A DNA stretch of 64,000 bases, from NCBI RefSeq assembly GCF_000372745.1, contig NZ_KB889669.1:62001-126000 (forward strand), in the 5' to 3' direction. Source of the stretch: Embleya scabrispora DSM 41855. GTDB lineage: Bacteria > Actinomycetota > Actinomycetes > Streptomycetales > Streptomycetaceae. Below the pieces are notes generated by a model. It ran no database searches, had not been told where the DNA came from, and was given only the letters and a program-made list of their open reading frames with translations. The translations under genes were made by a program, and so were the position numbers. Within the stretch, counting starts at the first letter, position 1; each line of letters begins with the position of its first letter. This document shows, piece after piece, positions 54,771 through 64,000 of the stretch.

Positions 54771-55877
54771 TCAGCTCTTGAGCTCGCCCAGGGTCACGTC
54801 CACGGTGGCCTTGCCGCCGTCGCCGGCGCGGACCAGGCTCACCTTGACCCTGTCGCCGGGCTGCTTGCCGCCCAGCACCTCGGACAGGGCCGCGACGTCG
54901 GTGATCGGCTGGTCGTCGATGGAGGTGATCACGTCGCCCCGTTGGATGCCCGCGGCCTTGGCGGCGCCGCCGTCCTGCACGGAGACCACGCCGACGCCTG
55001 CGGTCCGGCCGCTCGAACCGGCCACGGTGCGCACCGTGACGCCCAGCGCGGCCTTGCCGGAGTTGTCCACCTTGCCGTTCTTGATGATCTGGTCGGCGAT
55101 CGACTTGACGGTGTTGGCCGGGATGGCGAAGCCGATGCCCGCGGCCGCGCCGCCCTGGGTCTCCGGGTCGGTCGCGGCCAGGGTCGGGATGCCGATCACC
55201 TGGCTGTCCAGGTCGACCAGCGCACCGCCGCTGTTGCCCGGGTTGATCGCGGCCGAGGTCTGGATCGCGCTGGAGATGGTCGCACCCGATGAGCCGGAGT
55301 TCTCCGGTTCGCTGACGGTGCGACCGATGGCCGAGACGATGCCCTCGGTGACGCTGGAGTCCAGACCCAGCGGGTTGCCCATGGCCATGGTGATCTGGCC
55401 GACCTGAAGCTTGCTCGAATCGGCGAACCGGGCCGGCTTGAGGTCGGGGGGCGGGTTGTCCAGGCGGATCACCGCGAGGTCGTCCGGGTCGAAGGTGGCG
55501 ACGAGTTTGGCGGGGACCGGCTTGCTCGCGTTCGGGAGGGTGACCTCGAACGTGGTGGCCTGGCCGACCACGTGCGCGTTCGTGACGATGTTGCCCTTGT
55601 CGTCGTAGACGACGCCGGAGCCCAGACCGTTCGGCGTGGTGATCTGCACGACCGAGGGCAGCACGTTGCGCACCACCTGCTGGTACTTCGCCTGGAGGTC
55701 GTTCGCGGGGGCGCTGCTCGGGGCGGTCGAGCCGGACGCCGCGTTGCCGTTGGCACTGCCGCTGCTCGGGCTCGGACCCTTCTTCGAGCCGTTGCCGTCG
55801 CTGCACGCGCTCGATCCGCCCAGCATCAGCACAGCGGCCGTCAGCGCACCCGTGACCCGCCGCGTCTTCCTGCCCAC
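54771..55877 (-). CDS. Secreted HtrA/DegP-like serine protease lipoprotein
   Basis: 368 residues. A signal with Cys25 (GGSSAC) suggests a lipoprotein, although the -3 residue is not the usual Leu. A Ser/Gly/Asn spacer is followed by the S1C protease domain with His102 (TNAHVVG), Asp133 (DDLAVIRL) and Ser216 (NPGNSGGAL), and one PDZ domain (about 270-365). It works outside the membrane in degrading misfolded or regulatory proteins. GTG 55877 follows GAGGGAG. Confidence 0.92.
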   Translation of the reverse strand: MGRKTRRVTGALTAAVLMLGGSSACSDGNGSKKGPSPSSGSANGNAASGSTAPSSAPANDLQAKYQQVVRNVLPSVVQITTPNGLGSGVVYDDKGNIVTNAHVVGQATTFEVTLPNASKPVPAKLVATFDPDDLAVIRLDNPPPDLKPARFADSSKLQVGQITMAMGNPLGLDSSVTEGIVSAIGRTVSEPENSGSSGATISSAIQTSAAINPGNSGGALVDLDSQVIGIPTLAATDPETQGGAAAGIGFAIPANTVKSIADQIIKNGKVDNSGKAALGVTVRTVAGSSGRTAGVGVVSVQDGGAAKAAGIQRGDVITSIDDQPITDVAALSEVLGGKQPGDRVKVSLVRAGDGGKATVDVTLGELKS

Positions 55878-56099
55878 GATGTCTCCCTCGGGTTCGGCTG
55901 CTGCCGTCGGCGACGGCCCGGTTGCCGATACCGGGGCGGGTCCCCCGAGCATTCTTCGTACTAACCCCGGGATCGGACTTTTCACCGTCGCGCCGAGGTC
56001 ATGCCTCTTTCGCCATGTGCTTGTTCGTGTCAAGTTGGCTCCTCACGTCGTCCGCGTGCACGGAACGACGCCGCAGCGCCGGAAAGGGCGGGCACACAT

Positions 56100-56540
56100 A
56101 TGCTGACGCTTCAGGAGATCTCGGACCGAATGGAGATACAGGACCTGATGGTCCGGTACTCGCACGCGGTGGACACGGGCGACTGGGACGCGCTGGACGC
56201 GGTCTTCACCGCCGACGCGCACATCGACTACTCGGCGATGGGCGGCTCCAAGGGCGGCCTGAAGGAGACCAAGGAGTTCCTGGCCTCGGTGATGCCCGGC
56301 TTCGGCGCCTATCAGCACCTGATCTCGAACTCGTCGATCACCGTCGACGGGGACACCGCCACGGGCCGCACCATGTGCCACAACCCGATGGTCTTCAAGG
56401 GCGAGGACGAGGAGACGCCGGGCCCGGTGATGTTCTGCGGCCTGTGGTACCTCGACACCTTCACACGCGTGGACGGCGAGTGGCGGATCTCCTCGCGCAG
56501 CGAGGAGAAGTCCTACATGTACGTGGCTCCGACGGCATAG
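56100..56540 (+). CDS. SnoaL-like (NTF2-fold) protein
   Basis: 146 residues. RMEIQDLMVRYSHAVDTGDWDALDAVF and YLDTFTRVDGEWRISSR are hallmark SnoaL-like/scytalone dehydratase-like segments. The substrate is unknown; the third SnoaL-like protein of the window. Confidence 0.85.
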   Translation: MLTLQEISDRMEIQDLMVRYSHAVDTGDWDALDAVFTADAHIDYSAMGGSKGGLKETKEFLASVMPGFGAYQHLISNSSITVDGDTATGRTMCHNPMVFKGEDEETPGPVMFCGLWYLDTFTRVDGEWRISSRSEEKSYMYVAPTA

Positions 56541-56595
56541 GCCCCGGGCCCGAAAACTCCCGGAACGAAGGGCGGGGCCGAGGTAGCTTCGGGTC

Positions 56596-57072
56596 ATGAT
56601 CCGCGAAGCCACCGAAGCCGACATCCCCGCCGTCCACGCCCTCGTCCGCGAACTCGCCGCCTACGAGAAGTTGCTGCACGAGGTCAAGGCCACCGAGGCC
56701 CAGTTGCACACGGCCCTGTTCGGCCCGAACCCGGCGGCCTTCGCCCTGATCGCCGAGGACGACACGAGCGGCGAGGCGGTCGGCTTCGCCGTGTACTTCC
56801 TGAATTTCTCCACCTGGGAGGGTGTGCACGGGATTTACCTCGAAGACCTGTTCGTCCGCCCGGAAGCCCGAGGCGGCGGCCACGGCAAGGCTCTTCTGAA
56901 GCATTTGGCCGGAATCTGCACCGCCCGAGGCTACGCCCGCCTCCAATGGGCCGTCCTGGACTGGAACGAGCCCGGCATCGGCTTCTACGACTCGCTGGGC
57001 GCCGTCCCCGAACGCGAATGGATCGGCTACCGCCTCACCGGCGACCCCTTGGCCCGGCTGGCCGGCGCCTGA
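56596..57072 (+). CDS. GNAT family N-acetyltransferase
   Basis: 158 residues. The acetyl-CoA pyrophosphate loop is RPEARGGGHGKALLK. YFLNFSTWEGVHGIYLEDLFV and LDWNEPGIGFYDSLGA are typical of the spermidine/thialysine acetyltransferase group of GNATs. It probably acetylates a small amine. ATG 56596 is 55 bases after the SnoaL-like stop. Confidence 0.9.
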   Translation: MIREATEADIPAVHALVRELAAYEKLLHEVKATEAQLHTALFGPNPAAFALIAEDDTSGEAVGFAVYFLNFSTWEGVHGIYLEDLFVRPEARGGGHGKALLKHLAGICTARGYARLQWAVLDWNEPGIGFYDSLGAVPEREWIGYRLTGDPLARLAGA

Positions 57073-57120
57073 CCCCGACGCTGCGACGAGCGCCGGCTCC
57101 AGGGCGTCGCGGCCGCACCG

Positions 57121-58410
57121 TCACGAGGTGACCGTCGGGGCCTTCCCCGCCGCGGCCGCCGGACCGGGCGGGCGCGGCGCTCTCCCGGGCCGGATGCCCG
57201 TGCTCGCGGCGGCCGCCAGGGCCGGTAGGCCGGCTGCCGCGAAGACCAGGGGGAGCGGCGCCCGATCGATCAGCAGGCCGGTGGCCGCCGTGCCGCCCGA
57301 GGCGCCGGCGTTGAGCGCGGTGTTGACCCACGCGCCGACCCTGGTCCGGGTGTTCGCGGTGGCACACGCGTCGGCGAGCAGGTACGCCGTGGTGATCGCC
57401 GGCGCCACGAACAGGCCGGTGACCGCGGCCGCCGCGGCCAGGACGTAGAGGTTCGGCGACAGGCCGGCGGCGGCCAGGGACAGGCCCAGGCCGAGCGCGA
57501 GCAGCGGCAGTCGGCGGTCGGCCGGGATCCGCCAGGACACCGCGCCGTGCGCCAGGCCACCGACCGCGCTGCCGATCGAGAGCGCGGCCAGGATCCAGGC
57601 CACCACCGCGGACCGCCCCCGCTCGTCGGCGAACGCGACCGCGAGCAAGTCGACCGCGCCCAACGCCAGGCCCACCCCGGCAGCGGCAACCACCGCTCGC
57701 CACAGGCCGGTTCGGGGCGGCTCCGGCGCCGCCGCGGCTTCGTGCGCGACGGGCCGCGCGGCCCGCGCCGCCGATCGGCCCACCGCCGGCGACGACACCA
57801 GCGCGAGCGTCCCGACCGTGATCAGTCCCGCGCTCACCGCCACCCCGGCCGCCGCGGGCGCCACGCCCACGAGCACACCCACCAGCAACGGCCCGAACGC
57901 GAACAGGATCTCCTCGGCCACCCCGTCCAGGCTGTACGCCCGCTGCAACAGCTCGCGGTCGACGGCCAGTTCGCTCCACAACGCACGCATCACCGGCCCG
58001 ACCGGCGGCGTGCAGGCCCCGGCCGCCGCGACCGCGATCCCCAGCCACGGCCCGGAGACCCCCGGCCGCCAGGTGGCCACCGCGATGGTGACCAGCAACG
58101 TCGCGTACACCGCGACCATCGGCGGCAACGCCCGCCGCGGCCCGTACCGGTCGACCAGCGCGGCCCGGGCCGGGGACAGGAACACGCTGGTCGCCCCGAA
58201 CAGCGCCATCACCGTGCCCGCCACGGCGTACGACCCGGTGCCGGCCTTGACCGCGAGCAACAAGGACAGCGCGACCATCCCGTAGGACAGTCGTCCCACC
58301 AACGCGGCCCCGAACGCCCGTCGGGCGCCGGGGATCCGCAGCACGGCGGCGTAGGAGGGAGCCGGCGCGGAACGCGCGACGGCGGGAACGGAAGAGGGCT
58401 CGGCGGCCAC
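57121..58410 (-). CDS. MFS transporter
   Basis: 429 residues, twelve helices, with a proline-rich start and RAALVDRYGPRRALPP as loop 2-3. Typical drug or sugar efflux carrier; substrate unknown. The GNAT gene is convergent and close (48 bases). Confidence 0.85.
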   Translation of the reverse strand: MAAEPSSVPAVARSAPAPSYAAVLRIPGARRAFGAALVGRLSYGMVALSLLLAVKAGTGSYAVAGTVMALFGATSVFLSPARAALVDRYGPRRALPPMVAVYATLLVTIAVATWRPGVSGPWLGIAVAAAGACTPPVGPVMRALWSELAVDRELLQRAYSLDGVAEEILFAFGPLLVGVLVGVAPAAAGVAVSAGLITVGTLALVSSPAVGRSAARAARPVAHEAAAAPEPPRTGLWRAVVAAAGVGLALGAVDLLAVAFADERGRSAVVAWILAALSIGSAVGGLAHGAVSWRIPADRRLPLLALGLGLSLAAAGLSPNLYVLAAAAAVTGLFVAPAITTAYLLADACATANTRTRVGAWVNTALNAGASGGTAATGLLIDRAPLPLVFAAAGLPALAAAASTGIRPGRAPRPPGPAAAAGKAPTVTS

Positions 58411-58629
58411 AGGGGGAATTCCTCCGCGAAGTCGGCGCGGCCGGGCCGCACCGAAAAGCCTGCGTGGACGTCCAAACGACCGGCCCCGTAGACGGGGGCC
58501 AGGTCGGGGCGGTCCTACGCACAGAGGAGGAGCATGGCCGCCAACCTACCAAGCGCGCCCCGGTCCCGGCCGGCGCGTTCCCGGCCGTGCGAACGACCCG
58601 GACCCGCTTCGCCGGTCGGCCCGCGCGGG

Positions 58630-59778
58630 CTATTTCTTCGGCGCCGCGGCCAATCCGGTGCACGGACGCAGCGTCTCCCGGCGGTCCAGGATGCGCTTGG
58701 ACTCGGCGCCGGTCACCGGCATCGGCACCCCGCGCTTGTCGATCGAGGCCGGCGTGAACTTCTCGCCGACGACCTTGCCGTCCTTGATGGTCAGCGTCGC
58801 CACGCCGGTGTCGTTCGAGTTCGGGTACGGGGACGTGCCGTACCAGAGGAAGTTGCCGTAGCCGTAGCCCACGTAGGTGTCGCCCAGCCAGCCGGCGCCC
58901 TGCATGACGTGCGCATGGGTGCCCAGGATCGCCGCCGCGCCCGCGTCCGCGAGCTTGCGGGTCACGCTCTTCTGGTCCGCGCTCGGGCACTTGTCGCCCT
59001 CTATGCCCCAGTGCATGTACACGATCACCACGTCGGCCTGCTTCTTCGCGTCCCGCACGGCCTGCACCAGCCGGTCGGTCTGCAGCGCGGTGGCTATCCC
59101 GGGCTTGTTCGGCCCGGCCTGGTAGAGCTGGTTGGTGATGTCCTGCACCTGGCTGGCGGCCAGGAACGCGACCTTGACGCCCTTTGCCTCCCGGATCACC
59201 GGGCGGTACGCCTCCGCCGCGTCCTTGCCGATGCCGGCCACGCCGATCGGCGGGTTCCGAACGGCGGCGACCGAGTCCTCCAAGCCGACCTTGCCGTAGT
59301 CCACGGCATGGTTGTTGGCCATGCTGACCGCGTCTATCCCGACCGCCTTCAGCTCGGTCAGCGCCTTCGCCGGGGCCCGGAAGTGGTACGTCTTGTTCTC
59401 CGGCGTGCCGCGCTCGGTGATCGCACTCTCCAGGTTGACCATCGCCAGATCGGCCGCCTCCAGCGTCTTGCCGATCGGGCCGAGCGCACCCTCGGCGCCC
59501 GCGTTCAGGCGTGGCACGGTGCGCTCGAAGAAGTGCACGTCACCCGCGAACGCGACGGAGATCTCGGTGCCCGGTGCGGCCGGGGCCGAGGGCGGGGCGG
59601 ACCCCGCGCCCGGCGTCGCCGAGGAGCCGCCCGTACCGACCACCGGATTCGCGTCCGCGGCGTTCTTGGTCTTGCCCGACGAGTCCTCGGAGTCGGACAG
59701 CAGCCCGCACGAGGCGAGACCGGCGATCAGCAGCGGAGCGAGGCCGAGCGCGACGGTCCGGCGACGGGGTATAGGCAC
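58630..59778 (-). CDS. CapA-like metallophosphatase lipoprotein
   Basis: 382 residues. Lipobox LASC with Cys24, then a low-complexity spacer. Catalytic blocks are FAGDVHFF, MVNLESAIT, SMANNHAVDYG, VYMHWG and GTHAHVMQG, the CapA/PgsA family metallophosphatase set. CapA proteins take part in making or exporting poly-gamma-glutamate or surface polymers. Confidence 0.92.
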   Translation of the reverse strand: MPIPRRRTVALGLAPLLIAGLASCGLLSDSEDSSGKTKNAADANPVVGTGGSSATPGAGSAPPSAPAAPGTEISVAFAGDVHFFERTVPRLNAGAEGALGPIGKTLEAADLAMVNLESAITERGTPENKTYHFRAPAKALTELKAVGIDAVSMANNHAVDYGKVGLEDSVAAVRNPPIGVAGIGKDAAEAYRPVIREAKGVKVAFLAASQVQDITNQLYQAGPNKPGIATALQTDRLVQAVRDAKKQADVVIVYMHWGIEGDKCPSADQKSVTRKLADAGAAAILGTHAHVMQGAGWLGDTYVGYGYGNFLWYGTSPYPNSNDTGVATLTIKDGKVVGEKFTPASIDKRGVPMPVTGAESKRILDRRETLRPCTGLAAAPKK

Positions 59779-59859
59779 GCGGACAAGGTAGCCCAGCGAC
59801 CTACGCCCCCGTATGTACGAGGGAACGTGACGTGAATTACCTCACCCGCGTGCAACGTT

Positions 59860-60396
59860 TCAGCCGTTCAGCGCCTCGTAGACCCGGTCGCAGAGCTCGG
59901 GATGCATGTCGAAGTAGCCCTCCTCGTCCACCTCGAACGCTCCGGTCCGGAAGCTTTCGGTGACCGTGCGCAACATCAGCGGGATCGACGCGTACACCAT
60001 CGGCTCGTCCGCGCCCTGCACATAGCTCGCCACCTGGACGTCCGAGCCGTCCCAGACCGCCGCGTAGAAGTCGGCGGCGGGCGACACCAGCAGCGGCATC
60101 CACTGCACGCCCTCCGGCTGGTCCATCTCGACCTCGTCCCGGAACTCCAGCGCCTCCGCCAGGCTGACCAGGACGTAACCGGGTATGAACGATGCCTCGT
60201 CCACCAGTTGGTCCGGCTCCTCGCGGGTGCCGTCCGCCCAGCCGAACCAGGAGACCAGCTCGGCGGGCACCGCGGCGCCCACCCGGGTGCGCACCGCCTC
60301 GGCCGGCAGGCCCGGCTCCAGTAGGCGGACCACGGGGCGATCGAGGCCGACCAGCTCCGCCCGCACGGCGTCCAGACCTTCGTGAACGGCGTCCAT
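59860..60396 (-). CDS. SMI1/KNR4 (SUKH)-like protein
   Basis: 178 residues. VPAELVSWFGWADGTREEPDQLVDEASFIPGYVLVSLAEALE and PLLVSPAADFYAAVWDG are SUKH-type patterns (segments quoted in part). SUKH proteins often serve as immunity proteins to toxins, but no toxin gene is adjacent. ATG 60396 follows GAGGGA. Confidence 0.72.
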   Translation of the reverse strand: MDAVHEGLDAVRAELVGLDRPVVRLLEPGLPAEAVRTRVGAAVPAELVSWFGWADGTREEPDQLVDEASFIPGYVLVSLAEALEFRDEVEMDQPEGVQWMPLLVSPAADFYAAVWDGSDVQVASYVQGADEPMVYASIPLMLRTVTESFRTGAFEVDEEGYFDMHPELCDRVYEALNG

Positions 60397-60608
60397 GCCA
60401 CGTCCCTCGCGTTGTTCGTGTGCGTCGAATGATCCGTCTCGAATTAGGGGTCGAGTCGAAGGGATCAAGCCTGACAGACGTTCGACCGATCGGCGCACGG
60501 TGCCTTGTTTGTGCTCCCGGTGGGTAGCCGCCGAAACAGGCGGCCGCACCGAACAATCGTCCGAGTCGGCCGCGGACCGGTCGGGGACACCTGCGAGGGA
60601 GCGTGACC

Positions 60609-61289
60609 GTGGACGCGTGGTTCGACCCGATCATGTCCTTCGCGGACTCCCCGTGGGCCTACCTGATCGTCTTCCTCACCGCGCTCCTGGACGCGATGTT
60701 GCCGATCCTGCCGAGCGAGAGCTCACTGATCGCGTGCGGCGTGTTCGCCACCGTGAGCGGCTTCTCGCCCAATCTCTTCCTGCTCATACTGGCCGGCGCG
60801 CTCGGCGCGTTCCTGGGCGACAACATCACCTACGCCATCGGCCGTTGGGCCGAACCCTTCGCGAACCGGCACATGCTCAGCGGCGAGCGCGGCCGGCGGG
60901 CCCGGGAGCGGGCGGAGCGCTGGCTGGCCGACCACGGCGGCGTGATGATCATCGCCGGCAGGTACATCCCCGGCGGTCGGACCGCGATCTCGTTGGTCGC
61001 CGGCATGGTCGAGTACCCGATCGCACGCTTCCGGGCATTCACCGCCGTCGCGGGTCTGACCTGGGCGATGTACGGCGTACTGCTCGGGTTCTGGGGCGGG
61101 AGCGTGTTCGAGGGCAGCCCGATCAAGGGCATCGGCGCGGGGCTGGCGACCGCCGCGGTGATCACCGTCCTGATCGAGGTCACCCGCCGCGTGCTCGCGG
61201 CCCGCCGCCGGCGCGGGCGCGGTGGCGACGACGGTGACGGGCCGCCCGGCGACGCGGAGCACGAGGAGGTCGCACCTCACGCGACGTGA
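60609..61289 (+). CDS. DedA family membrane protein
   Basis: 226 residues. LIVFLTALLDAMLPILPSES, LLILAGALGAFLGDNITYAIG and GRYIPGGRTAISLVAGM are DedA/SNARE-associated signatures; family members act in lipid flipping and membrane homeostasis. GTG 60609 is preferred because AGGGAG ends seven bases before it, while GTG 60603 has only two bases of spacing. Confidence 0.9.
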   Translation: MDAWFDPIMSFADSPWAYLIVFLTALLDAMLPILPSESSLIACGVFATVSGFSPNLFLLILAGALGAFLGDNITYAIGRWAEPFANRHMLSGERGRRARERAERWLADHGGVMIIAGRYIPGGRTAISLVAGMVEYPIARFRAFTAVAGLTWAMYGVLLGFWGGSVFEGSPIKGIGAGLATAAVITVLIEVTRRVLAARRRRGRGGDDGDGPPGDAEHEEVAPHAT

Positions 61290-61410
61290 GGGCGCACCGG
61301 ACCGGGTCGACCACTCGACGATCGACCGCCGACGGGCCGACCGCTCGTCGAAACGCGCGAGGCCACCGGGATCTCCCCGATGGCCTCGACCTGTTCGCAG
61401 CCCGCCCGGA

Positions 61411-62637
61411 TTACGCCGAGGGGTACGGGAGCGGCAGCACCGCGCTCGTCGGGAGCACCTCGACCTTGAGGTCGGGGTCCGGGCCCGCGCCCTGGAAGCG
61501 GCCGTACTTCGGCACCGCGTTGCGGCGGTACTTGGTGGTCGAGTGCTCCGGGTCCTTGTCGAACTCCGGGATGACCTGGTTGCCGAAGAGCTCGAGCATC
61601 TCGAGGTTCTCCTCGTGCGTCATACCGTCGTTGATGCCGAAGACGAGCTGGTCACAGCCCACCTCCTGGTACGCCTTGACCTGCTCGCACACCTCGTCCG
61701 GGGTGCCGACGAGCATGAAGCCGCCCTCGATCAGCTGGTCCAGCAGCTCGTCCCCGCCCATCGAGAGGTCGAAGGTGGGCGACGGCCAGGTGATCGCGTC
61801 CGCCGACTTCGGCATGGTGTCGTGGTACAGGTTCACCAGGGTGACCAGGTAGCCGCGGCCCTTGCTGAGCGCGATCTCGCGAGCGCGCTTGCGGTCGGAC
61901 AGACAGATGACGGCGTTCGTCATCATCACGTTGTTGTTCTGGTAGTCGCCGACGATCTCGACCGGGTTCTCGGCGGCTTCCTTGTAGGCCTCGATCCGGC
62001 CCTTGAGGTTGTAGACCGGTTCGAAGTTGAACGCGATCGCGCCGATGCCCATCGAGCCGGCCTTGCCGAAGGTGGCCGGGTTGCCACAGGCGACCCAGAT
62101 CGGCGGGTGCGACTCGCCGTACGGCTTCGGGTGGATGTCGTGCGGGGTCGGCACCGTGAAGTGGTCGCCCTCGAACGTGTAGTCCGTCTGCGCCCACATC
62201 CGGGGGATCTCGCGAATGACCTCGTCCCACTCGGTCTTCGTCGAGTTCTTGTCCATGATGTTGAACGAGGCCATCTCGTGGCTGCCCGCGCCGCGGCCGG
62301 TGCCCCACTCGAAGCGACCCTCGGTGATGTGGTCCATCATCGCGGCGCGCTCGGCGTAGCGGACCGGGTGCTCCTTGCGCGGCGACAGGCTGTTGATGCC
62401 GGTCGCCAGGTGGATGCGCTCGGTCTTGGCCGCGACGTAACCGATGGCGACCTCGGGAGCCGACATGTGGCTGTACTCGACCAGACCGTGGTGCTCGCCG
62501 AACCAGGCGTACTTCCAGTTGTGCTTGTCGGCCTTGATGGCCAATTCCAACTCGCGCATGAGCACGAGGTGCTCGCTCGCGCGATCGTGAGCGGCCGGAC
62601 CGGGGGTGTACCCGTTCAGGAAGATGCCGAACTCCAC
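61411..62637 (-). CDS. LLM-class (luciferase-like) flavin-dependent monooxygenase
   Basis: 408 residues. KYAWFGEHHGLVEYSHMSAPEV, ATGINSLSPRKEHPVRYAERAAMMDHITEGRFEWGTGRG (given in part) and GTPDEVCEQVKAYQEVG are LLM-class motifs, with the flavin (FMN or F420) binding implied. Start GTG 62637 sits six bases after GGGAGG. Substrate unknown. Confidence 0.9.
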   Translation of the reverse strand: MEFGIFLNGYTPGPAAHDRASEHLVLMRELELAIKADKHNWKYAWFGEHHGLVEYSHMSAPEVAIGYVAAKTERIHLATGINSLSPRKEHPVRYAERAAMMDHITEGRFEWGTGRGAGSHEMASFNIMDKNSTKTEWDEVIREIPRMWAQTDYTFEGDHFTVPTPHDIHPKPYGESHPPIWVACGNPATFGKAGSMGIGAIAFNFEPVYNLKGRIEAYKEAAENPVEIVGDYQNNNVMMTNAVICLSDRKRAREIALSKGRGYLVTLVNLYHDTMPKSADAITWPSPTFDLSMGGDELLDQLIEGGFMLVGTPDEVCEQVKAYQEVGCDQLVFGINDGMTHEENLEMLELFGNQVIPEFDKDPEHSTTKYRRNAVPKYGRFQGAGPDPDLKVEVLPTSAVLPLPYPSA

Positions 62638-62992
62638 GTGGAGCCTCCCAAAATCGCCTGGTTCAACCAGCGCTGCATACGCCTGTATGAGGTCTGCGTA
62701 CGGGACAGTATGCGAGCGTCGGCCGGAACTTTGTTTACACGTGGCTAACGTCACGTCAGATGCCAGGCGCCGCCCGGGACATCGAGCTGACGCATAGTCA
62801 GATCCTCTCGCGCCAAAGGCGGAAGTTCCAGGGGAACGGCCCTTTGTGGCCCGCGACACCTCGGTCTGCTCCGATGCGGTGGAACCGGCACCGAAAACGC
62901 GTGGGAAAACACCGGTCGGCCCGAAATCGAAGGGCGATCGACAATCGCCGCCCTTTACCCGCGATCGTTGCGACGCGAGAAATGCGGCGCGG
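62638..62992. promoter_or_regulatory. Intergenic region upstream of the LLM monooxygenase
   Basis: 355 bases without a gene. GCATAC (62675-62680) with GTATGC (62708-62713), and an overlapping CATAC/GTATG dyad (62676-62689), lie 40-75 bases upstream of the start and may be an operator. AACGTCACGTCA near 62745 is another symmetric stretch. No clean promoter pair is seen. Confidence 0.45.
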
Positions 62993-63985
62993 TCAACCCG
63001 CCTTCGTCCGCGCCAGCAACATCGTCACGTCGTCCCGGTGACCGGTCAGGTCGGCGAGTTTGAACAAGCGTTCCGCGGTCGCCTCCAGGTCCAGACCCCG
63101 GCTGCGCCGGAAGCGGTGCGCGAGCCGTTCCATGCCCTGGTCCAGCGCCAGCTGCGGACCCTCGACCAGTCCGTCGGTGACCAGGACCAGGGTCTCCCCG
63201 GGAGCCACCGTGAGCGTCGTGCACGGATAGCCCTGATCGGCCAGCATGCCCAGCGGCAGCCCGCCCTCGACGTCCTCGATCCGCGGCGTCCCGGCGGGGT
63301 CGGCGAGCAGCAGTGGCGGATGCGCGGCCCGCGCGACCCGCAGACTGCCGGCCGTCGGATCCAGGTAGGCCAGCGTGCAGGTGGCGTGGGCCGGACCGGG
63401 AAAGCGGTCCAGGAAGTCGTTCACCAGCCCGAGCGTCCGGCCGGGATCGGGAGTGACCACCGCGTACGCGTGCAGCAGGGTGCGGATCCTGGCCATGATC
63501 GGCGCGGTGCTCGCGCCGTGGCCCTGGACGTCGCCGACCACCAGCGCGACCTGGCCGTCGTTCAGCGTGAAGACGTCGTACCAGTCGCCGCCCACGCCGA
63601 ACTCGTCCTGTGCGGGTCGGTGCCGAACAGCCAACTCCAGGCCCGGGACCGGCTCCGGAGGAGTCGGCGTGACGCCCGCGCGAAACGCCTCGGCGAAGTC
63701 GCGGTACGGAGGCGGCGGAAGCGGCTCGGCGCCCAAGGCGCGGGTGACCCGGCCGGCCACGTCCGGCGGCATCCCGCCCGCCGCCGAGGCCGCCGCGGCG
63801 TCGGCGTACCAGTCGGTGCGGATCGCCATCAGCGTGTGCGACTCCTCCTGCCACGCGTCCGTGCTGACCGTGAGGCTGCCGTCCTCGCCCTGGTACACCC
63901 GCCAGGCGGTCGCGGGGTCGTAGCGGTGGTCACGCGTCCCCGAAGAAACCAACAGCCGCCCGGGCCCCGCACCGGCCACGCCCAT
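62993..63985 (-). CDS. SpoIIE-type PP2C phosphatase
   Basis: 330 residues. The N-terminal 100 residues contain no clear sensor. The SpoIIE domain (about 120-325) has FGVGGDWYDVFTL, LVVGDVQGHG, AAHPPLLLAD and HRDDVTMLLAR, the metal-binding aspartate set. Streptomyces genomes hold dozens of these, acting on anti-sigma antagonists. ATG 63985 follows GAGGAGGAG, so the gene is complete at the window end. Confidence 0.88.
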   Translation of the reverse strand: MGVAGAGPGRLLVSSGTRDHRYDPATAWRVYQGEDGSLTVSTDAWQEESHTLMAIRTDWYADAAAASAAGGMPPDVAGRVTRALGAEPLPPPPYRDFAEAFRAGVTPTPPEPVPGLELAVRHRPAQDEFGVGGDWYDVFTLNDGQVALVVGDVQGHGASTAPIMARIRTLLHAYAVVTPDPGRTLGLVNDFLDRFPGPAHATCTLAYLDPTAGSLRVARAAHPPLLLADPAGTPRIEDVEGGLPLGMLADQGYPCTTLTVAPGETLVLVTDGLVEGPQLALDQGMERLAHRFRRSRGLDLEATAERLFKLADLTGHRDDVTMLLARTKAG

Positions 63986-64000
63986 GCGCCACTCCTCCTC

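Noticed and set aside
59860-60396. Toxin-immunity pair around the SUKH-like gene
   Set aside because: No polymorphic toxin or secretion-signal gene is adjacent.

Overview
The window is high-GC, densely coded DNA with GTG/TTG starts, GGAGG-type ribosome sites and convergent gene pairs separated by GC-rich hairpins. Gene content points to an actinomycete of the Streptomyces kind (Streptomycetales): an Rpf-LysM-M23 wall hydrolase under a c-di-AMP riboswitch, PAS-SpoIIE-HATPase phosphatases, an NsdA-like TPR regulator, an FGLLP-motif membrane protein and a P450 without the ExxR motif. Genus cannot be fixed from this window alone.

Layout. (1) 0-10.1 kb: surface-glycan region with the 3' end of one YfhO-like membrane glycosyltransferase and a complete paralogue, a GT2 enzyme, a secreted PIG-L deacetylase, a GtrB-type polyprenyl-phosphate glycosyltransferase coupled to a GtrA flippase, and GalE. 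GtrB, GtrA and YfhO are the three parts of a known extracytoplasmic sugar-transfer pathway. (2) 10.5-15.6 kb: riboswitch-controlled Rpf-LysM-M23 protein, a second PIG-L protein, and an SLT-NlpC/P60 double hydrolase. (3) 15.8-21.9 kb: a compact operon resembling a chromosomal type IV secretion machine (small VirB2-like protein, VirB8-like protein, VirB6/TrbL-like protein, SCO6880-type VirB3/PrgI-like protein, VirB4-like ATPase, and what looks like only the membrane part of a VirD4 coupling protein). No relaxase is seen. The divergent SLT-NlpC/P60 gene would be its VirB1-type wall opener. This is the most interesting system in the window.

(4) 22-31 kb: small zinc-ribbon-like protein, EamA exporter, acyl-CoA dehydrogenase plus associated phosphotransferase behind a promoter/operator, UspA, TetR regulator, type II NADH dehydrogenase, PAS-SpoIIE-HATPase phosphatase. 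(5) 31-36 kb: divergent MFS/MarR pair and a lone asparagine-synthetase-like enzyme (lasso-cyclase type) behind an iron-box-like site. (6) 36-46.4 kb: NsdA-like regulator, initiator tRNA, ExxR-less P450, L-2-hydroxyglutarate oxidase, FGLLP membrane protein, trmB, PrsW protease, YcxB-like protein, then a cluster of DnaA-box-like motifs. (7) 46.6-64 kb: DHA2 drug exporter with a nested dyad operator, small membrane and soluble proteins, SnoaL-like proteins, Ser/Thr kinase, 3Fe-4S ferredoxin, RDD protein, HtrA-type protease, GNAT enzyme, MFS exporter, CapA lipoprotein, SUKH-like protein, DedA protein, luciferase-like monooxygenase, and a SpoIIE phosphatase ending at the window edge.

Family calls come from reading motifs by eye. 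No database search was run, and operon, promoter and operator calls are sequence inference.
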